DNA of 64,000 bases from Marinovum algicola. Its GTDB lineage: Bacteria; Pseudomonadota; Alphaproteobacteria; Rhodobacterales; Rhodobacteraceae. Within the stretch, counting starts at the first letter, position 1; each line of letters opens with the position of its first letter. The position numbers were made by a program, and so were the translations under genes. The DNA is taken from contig NZ_FNYY01000002.1 of the NCBI RefSeq assembly GCF_900109145.1, positions 470,011-534,010 of the forward strand, given 5' to 3'. Positions 26,845 through 35,409 of this stretch are shown here, piece after piece. The notes beneath the pieces are model-generated. The model was not told the origin of the DNA. It ran no database searches and worked only from the letters and a program-made list of their open reading frames with translations.

Positions 26845-29499
26845 TTACACCAGACGCGGGTTCGGCTTGTCGCCGTCAATTTCGTATTTCTTGAGCGCCT
26901 TCTCCACGTCGGCCTTGCTGACCGCGCCTTCGCGGTGCAGATCGACCATGGCCGCGGCGGCGATGTGATTGGCGTCCACCTCGAAGAAGCGCCGCAGATT
27001 GACCCGGCTGTCGGAGCGGCCAAAGCCGTCCGTGCCCAGAACGGTATAGCGGTTCGGCACCGCCGCCCGGATCTGCTCGGCAAAGTTCTTCATGTAGTCG
27101 GTGGCGACGACGATCGGGCCTTTGGCCTGTGACAGCTGTTTGGTCACAAAGGGCTCTTTCTCGTCAGCCAGCGGGTTCAGCCGGTTGTGACGCATGCAAT
27201 CCTGCATGTCGCGGGCCAGCTCGTTGAAGCTCGGGGCCGACCAGATGTCGGAGGTCACGCCGAAATCTTCCTTCAGCATTTCCGCCGCCTTCATCACCTG
27301 CACGAGGATCGTGCCGGAGCCCATCAGGTTGACGTGCTTCTTGCCCGGTTTCTCGACCTTCGAGAAGCGGTAGAGCCCCTTGATGATGTCCTCCTCGACG
27401 CCCATCGGCATGTCGGGGTGGCTGTAGTTCTCGTTCATCAGGGTCAGATAGAAGAACACGTCTTCCTGATCCTGATACATCCGCTTGAGCCCGTGATGCA
27501 CGATCACCGCAACCTCGAACTGGAAGGTCGGGTCATAGGTGATGCAGTTCGGAATGGTCGAGGCCAGGATGTGGCTGTGACCGTCCTCGTGCTGGAGCCC
27601 CTCGCCGTTCAGCGTGGTGCGCCCGGCAGTACCGCCCAGCATGAAGCCGCGCGCGCGGCTGTCGCCCGCCGCCCAGGCCAGATCGCCGATCCGCTGGAAG
27701 CCGAACATCGAGTAGTAGATGTAGAACGGGATCATCGGCACGCCGTGGTTGGAATAGGACGTCGCCGCCGCGATCCAGTCGGCCATGGCGCCGGCCTCGT
27801 TGATGCCTTCCTGAAGCACCTGGCCGCTTTCCGATTCCTTGTAATAGGACATCTGGTCGGCGTCCTGCGGCGTGTATTTCTGCCCCAGCGGGTTGTAGAT
27901 CCCCACCGAGCGGAACAGGCCCTCCATGCCGAAGGTCCGGCTTTCGTCGGGCACGATCGGCACCACATGCTTGCCGATCTGCTTGTCCCGAAGCAGGGTC
28001 GTCAGGATCCGCACAAAGGCCATGGTGGTCGAGATTTCGCGCTCGCCGGTGCCTTCGAGCTGGCCCTTGAATTTCTCGATCCCGGGGATTTCCAGCTTGG
28101 GCGCATCCGAGGTCCGTTTCGGGAACTCACCGCCCAGCGCCTTGCGGCGGTCGGCCAGATAGGCCTTTTGCGCGTTGTTCAACGCCACGAAGGGCGCCTT
28201 GGCAACGTCTTCGTCGCTGACCGGGATTTTGAAGCGGTCGCGGAAGGCGCGCAGCTGGTCCTCGTTCAGCTTCTTCTGCTGGTGGGTGGTGTTCTGGCCT
28301 TCGCCGGCCGAGCCCATGCCGTGGCCCTTGACCGTCTTGACCAGCAGGCAGACCGGCTGATCCTTGGTCTCGGTCGCCTTCTTGAAGGCGGTATAGACCT
28401 TCTGCGGATCGTGCCCGCCGCGGCGCAGCGCCCAGATCTGATCGTCGGTCCAATCCTCGACCAGCGCCGCCGTCTCGGGGTATTTGCCGAAGAAATGCTT
28501 GCGGATATAGGCGCCGTCCTTCGACTTGAAGGTCTGGTAGTCGCCATCGACGGTTTCATCCATCAACTGGCGCAGCTTGCCGGTCGTGTCGCGCTCCAGC
28601 AGGTCGTCCCAGCCCTTGCCCCAGAGCAGCTTGATGACGTTCCATCCCGAACCGCGGAAGTTGCCTTCGAGCTCCTGCACGATCTTGCCGTTGCCGCGCA
28701 CCGGCCCGTCGAGCCGCTGGAGGTTGCAGTTGACCACGAAGATCAGGTTGTCGAGCTTTTCACGCGCCGCCAGGTGGATCGCGCCAATCGATTCCGGCTC
28801 GTCCATCTCGCCATCGCCGAGGAAGCACCAGACCTTGCGGTCGGCCATGTCGATGTGGCCGCGGTTGTGCATGTATTTCATGAACCGCGCCTGATAGATC
28901 GCCATCAGCGGGCCGAGGCCCATGCTGACTGTCGGGAACTGCCAGTAATCCGGCATCAGCCAGGGGTGCGGATAAGACGACAGGCCGTTGCCGTTCACCT
29001 CGGAGCGGAAGTTTTCCAACTGTTCTTCGCTGATCCGGCCTTCCATGAAGGAGCGGGCATAGATGCCGGGGATCACGTGGCCCTGAAAGAACACCAGGTC
29101 GCCGCCGTGGATCGCGGATTTCGAGCGCCAGAAGTGGTTGAGACCGATATCGTACATCGCGGCGGAAGAGGCGAAAGAGGCGATGTGGCCGCCATATTCA
29201 CTCGACACCTTGTTGCGGCGGACAACCGTGGCCATGGCGTTCCAGCGGTTGATGGTGCGGATGCGCCATTCCATTTCCAGATCGCCGGGAAACTCGTACT
29301 GATCGTCCACGGGGATCGTGTTCTGATAAGGCGTCGTGGCGCTGAACGGCAGCGTGGCCCCGGCCGCGCGGGCCTGTTGCACTGCCTTGTCGAGCAGGAA
29401 ATGCGCCCGGTTGGCACCGTCGCGTTCGATCACGTCCTGGACGGCATCCTGCCATTCCTGGGATTCAATCGGATCGATGTCGGAGGTCTGGTCTGTCAT
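26845..29499 (-). CDS. aceE: Pyruvate dehydrogenase E1, homodimeric type
   Basis: 884 residues, the full length of homodimeric AceE. It has KVWCFLGDGEMDEPESIGAI (thiamine diphosphate/Mg motif GDG followed by a downstream N site), RRGGHDPQKVYTAFKKA, MIPFYIYYSMFGFQRIGDL and TDGFGRSDSRVNLRRFFEVD. It decarboxylates pyruvate and reductively acetylates AceF. Most alphaproteobacteria instead use the split pdhA/pdhB E1, so this is a notable choice. It is the first gene of a leftward aceE-aceF-lpd operon with two operator-like repeats upstream. Confidence 0.98.
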   Translation of the reverse strand: MTDQTSDIDPIESQEWQDAVQDVIERDGANRAHFLLDKAVQQARAAGATLPFSATTPYQNTIPVDDQYEFPGDLEMEWRIRTINRWNAMATVVRRNKVSSEYGGHIASFASSAAMYDIGLNHFWRSKSAIHGGDLVFFQGHVIPGIYARSFMEGRISEEQLENFRSEVNGNGLSSYPHPWLMPDYWQFPTVSMGLGPLMAIYQARFMKYMHNRGHIDMADRKVWCFLGDGEMDEPESIGAIHLAAREKLDNLIFVVNCNLQRLDGPVRGNGKIVQELEGNFRGSGWNVIKLLWGKGWDDLLERDTTGKLRQLMDETVDGDYQTFKSKDGAYIRKHFFGKYPETAALVEDWTDDQIWALRRGGHDPQKVYTAFKKATETKDQPVCLLVKTVKGHGMGSAGEGQNTTHQQKKLNEDQLRAFRDRFKIPVSDEDVAKAPFVALNNAQKAYLADRRKALGGEFPKRTSDAPKLEIPGIEKFKGQLEGTGEREISTTMAFVRILTTLLRDKQIGKHVVPIVPDESRTFGMEGLFRSVGIYNPLGQKYTPQDADQMSYYKESESGQVLQEGINEAGAMADWIAAATSYSNHGVPMIPFYIYYSMFGFQRIGDLAWAAGDSRARGFMLGGTAGRTTLNGEGLQHEDGHSHILASTIPNCITYDPTFQFEVAVIVHHGLKRMYQDQEDVFFYLTLMNENYSHPDMPMGVEEDIIKGLYRFSKVEKPGKKHVNLMGSGTILVQVMKAAEMLKEDFGVTSDIWSAPSFNELARDMQDCMRHNRLNPLADEKEPFVTKQLSQAKGPIVVATDYMKNFAEQIRAAVPNRYTVLGTDGFGRSDSRVNLRRFFEVDANHIAAAAMVDLHREGAVSKADVEKALKKYEIDGDKPNPRLV

Positions 29500-29537
29500 A
29501 TATCCTCTTCCCTTTTCGCGCGAGCCCTCGCGCTATT

Positions 29538-29551
29538 GTTTAACACTAAAC
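29538..29551. promoter_or_regulatory. Operator-like site 1 upstream of aceE
   Basis: GTTTAACACTAAAC, an inverted repeat GTTTA-N4-TAAAC, 39 bp upstream of the aceE start. On the minus strand it reads taGTTTA-N4-TAAACaat, the same flanks as site 2. Confidence 0.7.
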
Positions 29552-29705
29552 TACATCTCGCCAGCCTAGTGCCGCCCGGAGCGGCTCAGGATGCTGACGG
29601 CCTGCGGGCAGGCGCACTCGCAACTGGGGAGGCAATAACACAAGAGAGCGGCGCCCCGTAGTGACCTGGGCGCATAACCTTCATGCATGCAGCGCATGGC
29701 GGATA

Positions 29706-29719
29706 GTTTAAAGCTAAAC
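29706..29719. promoter_or_regulatory. Operator-like site 2 upstream of aceE
   Basis: GTTTAAAGCTAAAC with flanks ta and aat, identical outside the four-base spacer to site 1 but inverted relative to it. The centres are 168 bp apart, which would allow looping. Confidence 0.7.
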
Positions 29720-29918
29720 AATCCGCGACTCGCGCCGTCTCCTCCCTCTCGCTGAGATCAGCGTAACATGCTCACTTAGAATTGCGAATGTTTTGAGATT
29801 GTCGGCATTTACCGGATTATCGCACTGATTTTGTCACCATTCCGAGGGTTTGAAATCGCCGGATTTCGTGAGAAACTGCGGCTCCGAGTGGTTTTGCGCC
29901 CCATCGCGGAGGTTCGGC

Positions 29919-31583
29919 ATGATCCGTGACATTTTCCTGGCAATTGTCCTCTGGTCGGTGTTGACCCCGCCGCTTTCGGCCCAGACGCGGGCCGAGATTC
30001 GCGACCGGGTCTTTGTCACCGCCCAGCGCGCCCAGGCCTCGGCTGCCGGACAGGCCCTGGCCCAGGCCGCCGGCCGGATTGCCGCCGGCACCGCCGGGCT
30101 CGAGGCGCTCCTGCGCGAACAGCAGGACATCTCCAAGGCGATCTCGGACCAGCGCACGGCCCTGGCCAAGCTGGCTGCCCAGCCCGGCGCCGAGGCCGAG
30201 CTTTCGGTCAGCCGGCTGCAATCCCAGATTGCCCGGGGCCGCGACAAGCTGGCGGCACTCGATGTCGAGCTGATGGCCGATTTCCCCGAATTTCGCGAGC
30301 TGACCAACCCTGCCCCGCTGTCCATCGCCGAGGTGCAGGCGCTTCTGCGCGCGGACGAGGCGCTGGTGATGACGATGACGGTCGACAGCTACCTTTACAC
30401 CTGGGCGGTCTCGCCCACCGCCAGCGCCTGGACCCGGGCCGAACTGGCGCGGGCGGATCTGCGCGCGCTGGTCCAGGGCCTGCGCACCCAGTTGCGTGTG
30501 GCCCAGGACAACCGGGCCGGCGTCTCGCTCAACAAGGCGGCCCGTGCGTCGAGATTGCCCGGCTTCGACCGCGCCGCCGCCCACCGGATCTATCAACACA
30601 GTCTGGCGCCGCTCGAACCGGTGATCGGCGGCGCGCGCCATCTGATGGTGGTGTTCGACGGGCCGCTCACGTCGCTGCCGCCCGCCGTGCTGGTCGCCCG
30701 CCCGCCCGAGGGCGCGGACACCGCGCCGCAGGCCCTGCGCGAGACCGACTGGCTGCTCAAGCGGCACGCGCTCACCAGCCTGCCCAATGTCTCGGCGCTG
30801 CGGGCATTGCGGCAGGTGGCCCTGCCCCGGCGCGCCGCGAAAGCGCCCAGTTTCCTCGGCTTCGGCGATCCCCTGCTGGGCTACCGGCTGGCGGCCGAAG
30901 ACGGGGCGCCGGCGCCCGAGGCGGCACAGGTCGTCACCCGGGGCGTCTATGAGGATGTGCGCCGGGTCGCCGATCTCGCCCCGCTGCCCAATACCGCGCG
31001 CGAGCTGCGCCGGCTCGCCGCCACCATGGGCGCCCCCGAGGACAGTGTGTTCCTCGCCCGCGCCGCCACCGAAACCGCCGTCAAGTCGCATGATCTCAAC
31101 CGCGCCGACGTGGTGGCCTTTGCCACCCACGGGCTTCTGGCCGACGGGCTGCCGGGGCTGGCCGAGCCCGCGCTGGTCTTTACCCCGCCCGAGACGCCCA
31201 CCGCGCTGGACGATGCGCTGCTGACCGCCTCCGAGGCGGCGCAACTCAAACTCTCGGCCGATCTGGTGATCCTCTCTGCCTGCGACACCGCCGGGCCGGA
31301 CGGCAGCCCCGGGGCCGAAGGTCTCTCGGGTCTCGCCCGAGCCTTCATCTATGCCGGTGCGCGGGCCATTCTGGTGTCGCATTGGCCAGTCGATGACTAC
31401 GCCGCCTCGGTGCTGACCACCGGCATGCTCGAACGGATGTATGGCAGCGATGCCCGCAGCCGGGCCGAGGCGCTGCAACTTTCGGCCCTCGAAATCCTCG
31501 CCGACACCCGCGAAGATCGGTTCGCCCATCCGCGCATCTGGGCGCCGTTTGTGGTGGTGGGCGAAGGCGGGCGCGATCGTTAG
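29919..31583 (+). CDS. Exported CHAT-domain (caspase-like) protein
   Basis: 554 residues from ATG 29919 (CGGAGG 7 bases upstream). The signal peptide MIRDIFLAIVLWSVLTPPLSAQ is followed by a helical, Ala/Gln-rich coiled-coil-like region (about 25-140), and then a CHAT domain to the end. The catalytic dyad is recognisable as His404 in FATHGLLADGL and Cys455 in LVILSACDTAG. The preceding FGDPLL and PLPNTARELRRLAA segments are typical. CHAT proteases are separase/caspase relatives, usually fused or paired with TPR proteins. Here export is predicted, and a large TPR-like gene lies convergent 3 bp away. The substrate is unknown. Confidence 0.9.
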   Translation: MIRDIFLAIVLWSVLTPPLSAQTRAEIRDRVFVTAQRAQASAAGQALAQAAGRIAAGTAGLEALLREQQDISKAISDQRTALAKLAAQPGAEAELSVSRLQSQIARGRDKLAALDVELMADFPEFRELTNPAPLSIAEVQALLRADEALVMTMTVDSYLYTWAVSPTASAWTRAELARADLRALVQGLRTQLRVAQDNRAGVSLNKAARASRLPGFDRAAAHRIYQHSLAPLEPVIGGARHLMVVFDGPLTSLPPAVLVARPPEGADTAPQALRETDWLLKRHALTSLPNVSALRALRQVALPRRAAKAPSFLGFGDPLLGYRLAAEDGAPAPEAAQVVTRGVYEDVRRVADLAPLPNTARELRRLAATMGAPEDSVFLARAATETAVKSHDLNRADVVAFATHGLLADGLPGLAEPALVFTPPETPTALDDALLTASEAAQLKLSADLVILSACDTAGPDGSPGAEGLSGLARAFIYAGARAILVSHWPVDDYAASVLTTGMLERMYGSDARSRAEALQLSALEILADTREDRFAHPRIWAPFVVVGEGGRDR

Positions 31584-31586
31584 GGC

Positions 31587-34277
31587 TCAGGGTTCGTCCG
31601 GCAGGGTCTGGGCATAATCCCAGCCGATCATCGCCTCCCAGATCGCCCGGTCGCGGTAGCCCCCCGGATCGACATCCTGCGCGCCTTCGGCCAGACGGAT
31701 CGACAGGAGCCAGTCGGTATAGATGTCGTTGCTCTCGACGATGGCGGCAAATCCCGGTGCCAGCGCGCCATTCCAATAGTTGGCGATTGCCCGCGACTGG
31801 CGGGTGAAGGACTGTTCCCGCCGCCAGTCGATCGCCGGGTCGTCGTCGATCTGTGCCTCGGCCCGGTCGAGCGTGGCCAACACGTCGGGCAGATCGGAGT
31901 AATTGGCCTGTGCGTCGGCCTTGATGCGCAGCAGGATCACCCGGTCGAGCGGCTCCAGCCGCGCCAGGATCGCCGGGTCGCCCAGCACGCCGTCAATGAA
32001 CTCGGCCGCCTTTTCCGGGCTGTCCGTACGCCACCACAACGCCGTTGCCGTGCTCTGATAGATCTCGCCGATCAGGTTGGGTCGCGCGGTCAGCGGATCG
32101 ATCAGCCGCAGGGCCTCCTGCGACAGCGAATGCGCCTCGTTCACCCGGTCGAGCCCCAGCAAGAGACCCGATTGGCGCGACAGCAGATACGCCACCTCGT
32201 CAACCCGGTGATACCGCGAGGCCCGCATCGTCTCGACCGCCTGCCGCATCCAGTAGAGCGCATCCTCCGTGTTGCCGCGCCAGCCATGGGCATTGGACAG
32301 CGCGAATTGTGTTGCGTAATGCAGCGAATGGCCCTCCGGCACCATGGCGCCGATGCTGCTGACGATGGTGCCCAGTTCGACCAGGGCCTCGTCGCTGAAC
32401 ACGCCGGTGCGCGAATTCATCACCTTCACCAGCCGCAGGTAATCGCGCGACAGGGTGAGGGTCGGAAAATCGGCAAGCGCCGCAAGGGTCTCGTCCATCA
32501 GCGTCCGGTTCAATTCGGGGTCCATCTGGCCAAAGGCCATCTCCATCACGACGGTGGCGGCAAAAATGTCCCATTGGGTCTTGCGACGTGCCGGATCATG
32601 CGCCGCGAACCAATCGGCCAGCACGGCGCGCATGGCCGCGCTGTCATCGCGGCGGAAGTGGTAGAAGGCCAAGAGCGCGCGGTAGATGCTGCGCTGCTCG
32701 GCGCTCATTGCCGGCAGCCGCGCGCCAAGCCGGGCAAAGGCGTCCTGCGCCGCATCGGGGTCGTGCCCGGTGCCCCAGACCCGTGCAACCGCATCGATCA
32801 GGTCGAAGATCGGCGCGCCGGGCGGCAGGGCGCCGCTGGCCAGGGCGCTTTCGCGGGCCTCGGCAAGCGCGGCGACGCTGGCATCGTGATGCCCCTTCAG
32901 CGCCAGGGACAGCGCGCGATTGAGGCGATAGAACGTGGCCCCGCGGCCCGCGGCCCCGGCATGGCGCGCCAGCACCGGATCGAGCAGCAGGTAGTTGCCC
33001 TCGAAGAACAGCCGCAGCACGTCGCGGCCGTCCGGCGCCAGATCGAAGCGCACCGCATCCACCGCGCCAAGCTCTGACGCGAAGGCGAAATCGGCCATGC
33101 CGGGATGCAGGATGTCGATCTTTTCCCGCGCGCTCTGGGCGATCCAGTGATTGGCGCGGTCGACCGCGCGCACTTCGGCATAGGCCTCGCGGTAGAGCCT
33201 CTGGCTCTCGTCATCTTTGCCGATGGCCGCTGCGGCCGAGGCCTGTTCCAGAAGAATGCGCGCAATGGCATGTGGCGGCGTGCCGGTCTGGCGCGCGATC
33301 CGCACCTCATCGGCAAAGAACCGATAGGCCTTGGCGCTTGTCTGGCCATACCGGATGACCAGCCCGAGATAGATGATGCAATTGGTCAGGTCAGCCCCGG
33401 TGATCTGCGCCTCGCGGTAATAGTCGTATTCCTTTTGCAGCAGGTCGAGCGCGGTGTCGAAATCGCCGTTCTGCGCCAGAAGCGCCCCAAGATAGCCGCG
33501 AAATCCGGCAATTCGACGGAGCGGCATGTCTTCGGCGGCTTCAGCGGCGGCCACCAGGTTGCGGGCCCGGCGGATGGCCCGGCCAAGGTCATCGTCTCTG
33601 GTATGATCCTGATCGATGTCGCGGTAGTTGATGATCAGAGACAGCTCCAGTGGAATCGGCCAGTCGCTGCTCCAGTTGTCGAGGAATTCATCGGTGATCT
33701 CGCCCGCGTCGTCGCGAAACAGATCGGTGACCACAAGCGCGAGGTTGTACAACGCGATGCCATAGGTCTCGGCCAGGTCGGGCCGCCCCCGCGCCGCCGC
33801 AACACCGTTGCGCAACAGCACCTCGCCTTCGGCCTCGCGCGACAGATTGATCAGCGCCGCGCCCTGAAGCACGCTGGCGGCCACGCGGTTGGGATGGTCG
33901 GGAATGCCGTCGGCCGTCAGCCCGGTGGCGACCGAGGCGGAAAACCGCAAGACTTCCCGCCAGTCGCCGGTGTCATAATAATAATGGGCCAGCCCGAGAT
34001 TGGGATAATGATCGGCGACCGAGGGGTAATCCTCTTCATAGGTGATCTCGTTCACCGCCTCGAGCCGCTGCAACGCGGCCTCATGCTCCCCGGCCCGAAG
34101 GAGCTTCAGCCCCGCGTCGACCTCGGCAATGATCTCTTCGGCGGTCGGCAGGCCGGGCGTCGGCGCGAGGTCGCCCGCCGCCCGGGCGACCAGGCCCGGC
34201 AGGACGAGGCAGGCGGCGCAGAGCAGCCGGGCCAGCCGCGGGCCGGCCCGGTGGAATGTCTGCGGCCGCCGCGCCAT
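31587..34277 (-). CDS. Large exported TPR-like helical repeat protein
   Basis: 896 residues. The N-terminal signal region (ARLLCAACLVLPGLVARAAG) is followed by almost entirely helical sequence with many TPR-like pairs, e.g. AEVDAGLKLLRAGEHEAALQ, YPNLGLAHYYYDTGDWREVL and AYRFFADEVRIARQTG. There is no catalytic motif. Probably a periplasmic scaffold or receptor. It is the last gene of the leftward run RR-HK-patatin-caspase-trypsin-TPR, 5 bp after the protease gene. It faces the CHAT gene tail to tail, which suggests a TPR-CHAT functional pair despite opposite strands. Confidence 0.8.
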   Translation of the reverse strand: MARRPQTFHRAGPRLARLLCAACLVLPGLVARAAGDLAPTPGLPTAEEIIAEVDAGLKLLRAGEHEAALQRLEAVNEITYEEDYPSVADHYPNLGLAHYYYDTGDWREVLRFSASVATGLTADGIPDHPNRVAASVLQGAALINLSREAEGEVLLRNGVAAARGRPDLAETYGIALYNLALVVTDLFRDDAGEITDEFLDNWSSDWPIPLELSLIINYRDIDQDHTRDDDLGRAIRRARNLVAAAEAAEDMPLRRIAGFRGYLGALLAQNGDFDTALDLLQKEYDYYREAQITGADLTNCIIYLGLVIRYGQTSAKAYRFFADEVRIARQTGTPPHAIARILLEQASAAAAIGKDDESQRLYREAYAEVRAVDRANHWIAQSAREKIDILHPGMADFAFASELGAVDAVRFDLAPDGRDVLRLFFEGNYLLLDPVLARHAGAAGRGATFYRLNRALSLALKGHHDASVAALAEARESALASGALPPGAPIFDLIDAVARVWGTGHDPDAAQDAFARLGARLPAMSAEQRSIYRALLAFYHFRRDDSAAMRAVLADWFAAHDPARRKTQWDIFAATVVMEMAFGQMDPELNRTLMDETLAALADFPTLTLSRDYLRLVKVMNSRTGVFSDEALVELGTIVSSIGAMVPEGHSLHYATQFALSNAHGWRGNTEDALYWMRQAVETMRASRYHRVDEVAYLLSRQSGLLLGLDRVNEAHSLSQEALRLIDPLTARPNLIGEIYQSTATALWWRTDSPEKAAEFIDGVLGDPAILARLEPLDRVILLRIKADAQANYSDLPDVLATLDRAEAQIDDDPAIDWRREQSFTRQSRAIANYWNGALAPGFAAIVESNDIYTDWLLSIRLAEGAQDVDPGGYRDRAIWEAMIGWDYAQTLPDEP

Positions 34278-34282
34278 CCGCC

Positions 34283-35353
34283 TCAGTTGCTGCTGACGGT
34301 CTGGTTCAACCAGGGCACGAATTTCGACGCCTTGGTATAGACCGAAAACATCGCATCCTCGGCACAGGTGGTCGAGCCGTTGCCGACCAGCCCCCAGCTT
34401 ACCACACCCGCCTGGATGTAGCTGCCGTCGGTCAGCGGCACCACCAGCGGCCCGCCGCTGTCACCCTGGCACGAAGTCTTGCCACCCTCGAAGGTGCCCG
34501 AGCAGATCATGTTGGGCGAAAGCGGCAGCGGCGCCCGCGCCAGCATCTCGGACCAGACCTCCTCGGTCTGCCGCTGGTCGAGCTGGAACGCGCCCGCCGC
34601 CTCCATCACCCGGGGCGCGGCAAAGCCGGCACGGGCCTCCATCATCGCACTGTTGCAGGCGTCACGGCTGATGATCTGAATCTCGGCCTGCATCATCGCC
34701 TCGGTCCGCTGGGCACCGTTCACCAGCCCCCAGCCGGTGACGATCGTCGGCACGCCCTGCTGATCCAGCTGTTCGCCGAATTCGGTGTCGGGTACGTTGA
34801 TCGTCTGATAGGCCGCGCTTGGCGCACGGGCGAGCTTGATCAGGGCGATGTCATTGTCGAACAGGCGGTCGTCATACTCGGGGTGGCGGTAGACCCCGGC
34901 CACCGGCACCCGATCGCCCTGCCCGTCGGCAATGGTGTTGGTGCCGACGAGAATGTCGAACTGTCCCGGCTCGAGCTGAAAATTGCCGCCATTGCCGTCG
35001 GCCATGTAGATGCAATGCGCCGCCGTCAGCACCCAGGTGTCAAGCACCAGGGAGCCGCCGCAGAACTGTGCGTCGGGGGTCGAGGGCTGGCCGGCCACCA
35101 TCAGTGCCACCTGCCAGGGCCAGGCGCCATCGGCCGCCACTTCGCCGCCGATCACCCGGTCGCCCGCCGCCGCGGCCTCGGCCTTCTGCGCTTCGAGCAT
35201 GGCTTCCTTGGCGTCGGATTTGGCAAAGGCAAAGGGATTGACAGTGTTGGGATCGCTCTGCGCCCCGTCGGGCATGCCCTGGGCAAAGGCCGGGCCGGTA
35301 CAGGCAATGAGCCCGGCCAGTGCGGCGGAGAGGAAGGTCTTTTTGTCCGTCAT
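34283..35353 (-). CDS. Exported chymotrypsin-fold (S1) serine protease zymogen
   Basis: 356 residues. The signal peptide ends near residue 25 (TGPAFAQ). A propeptide of about 40 helical residues runs to R66, then V67-IGG, the classical activation junction. The catalytic triad is His113 (LTAAHC), Asp168 (DNDIAL) and Ser299 (CQGDSGGP), with VTGWG and VSWG present. The S1 base, Asp in trypsin, is Thr293 (GKTSCQGD), so specificity for Arg/Lys is not expected. Cleavage after R66 would need another enzyme. It is in the leftward operon between a caspase and the TPR gene. Confidence 0.93.
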   Translation of the reverse strand: MTDKKTFLSAALAGLIACTGPAFAQGMPDGAQSDPNTVNPFAFAKSDAKEAMLEAQKAEAAAAGDRVIGGEVAADGAWPWQVALMVAGQPSTPDAQFCGGSLVLDTWVLTAAHCIYMADGNGGNFQLEPGQFDILVGTNTIADGQGDRVPVAGVYRHPEYDDRLFDNDIALIKLARAPSAAYQTINVPDTEFGEQLDQQGVPTIVTGWGLVNGAQRTEAMMQAEIQIISRDACNSAMMEARAGFAAPRVMEAAGAFQLDQRQTEEVWSEMLARAPLPLSPNMICSGTFEGGKTSCQGDSGGPLVVPLTDGSYIQAGVVSWGLVGNGSTTCAEDAMFSVYTKASKFVPWLNQTVSSN

Positions 35354-35409
35354 GGGTTTCTATCCTTTTTTGACGCTAATGTGCGGGGTGAAAGGGGCGG
35401 CTCGGCCGG

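Larger units (their letters stand above)
29500..29918. other. Shared control region of aceE and the CHAT gene
   Basis: About 419 bp without a convincing gene. It holds two matching GTTTA-N4-TAAAC sites (listed separately), an AT-rich segment near 29760-29850 suitable for the rightward promoter, and a CGGAGG ribosome site at 29907-29912 for the CHAT gene. Confidence 0.6.

Noticed and set aside
23464..29661. Long plus-strand open frames opposite the pdh operon
   Set aside because: Shadows of aceE, aceF and lpd, His/Arg/Gly-rich and without family motifs.
29817..31529. Minus-strand frame opposite the CHAT gene
   Set aside because: Antisense shadow; no ribosome site or domain.
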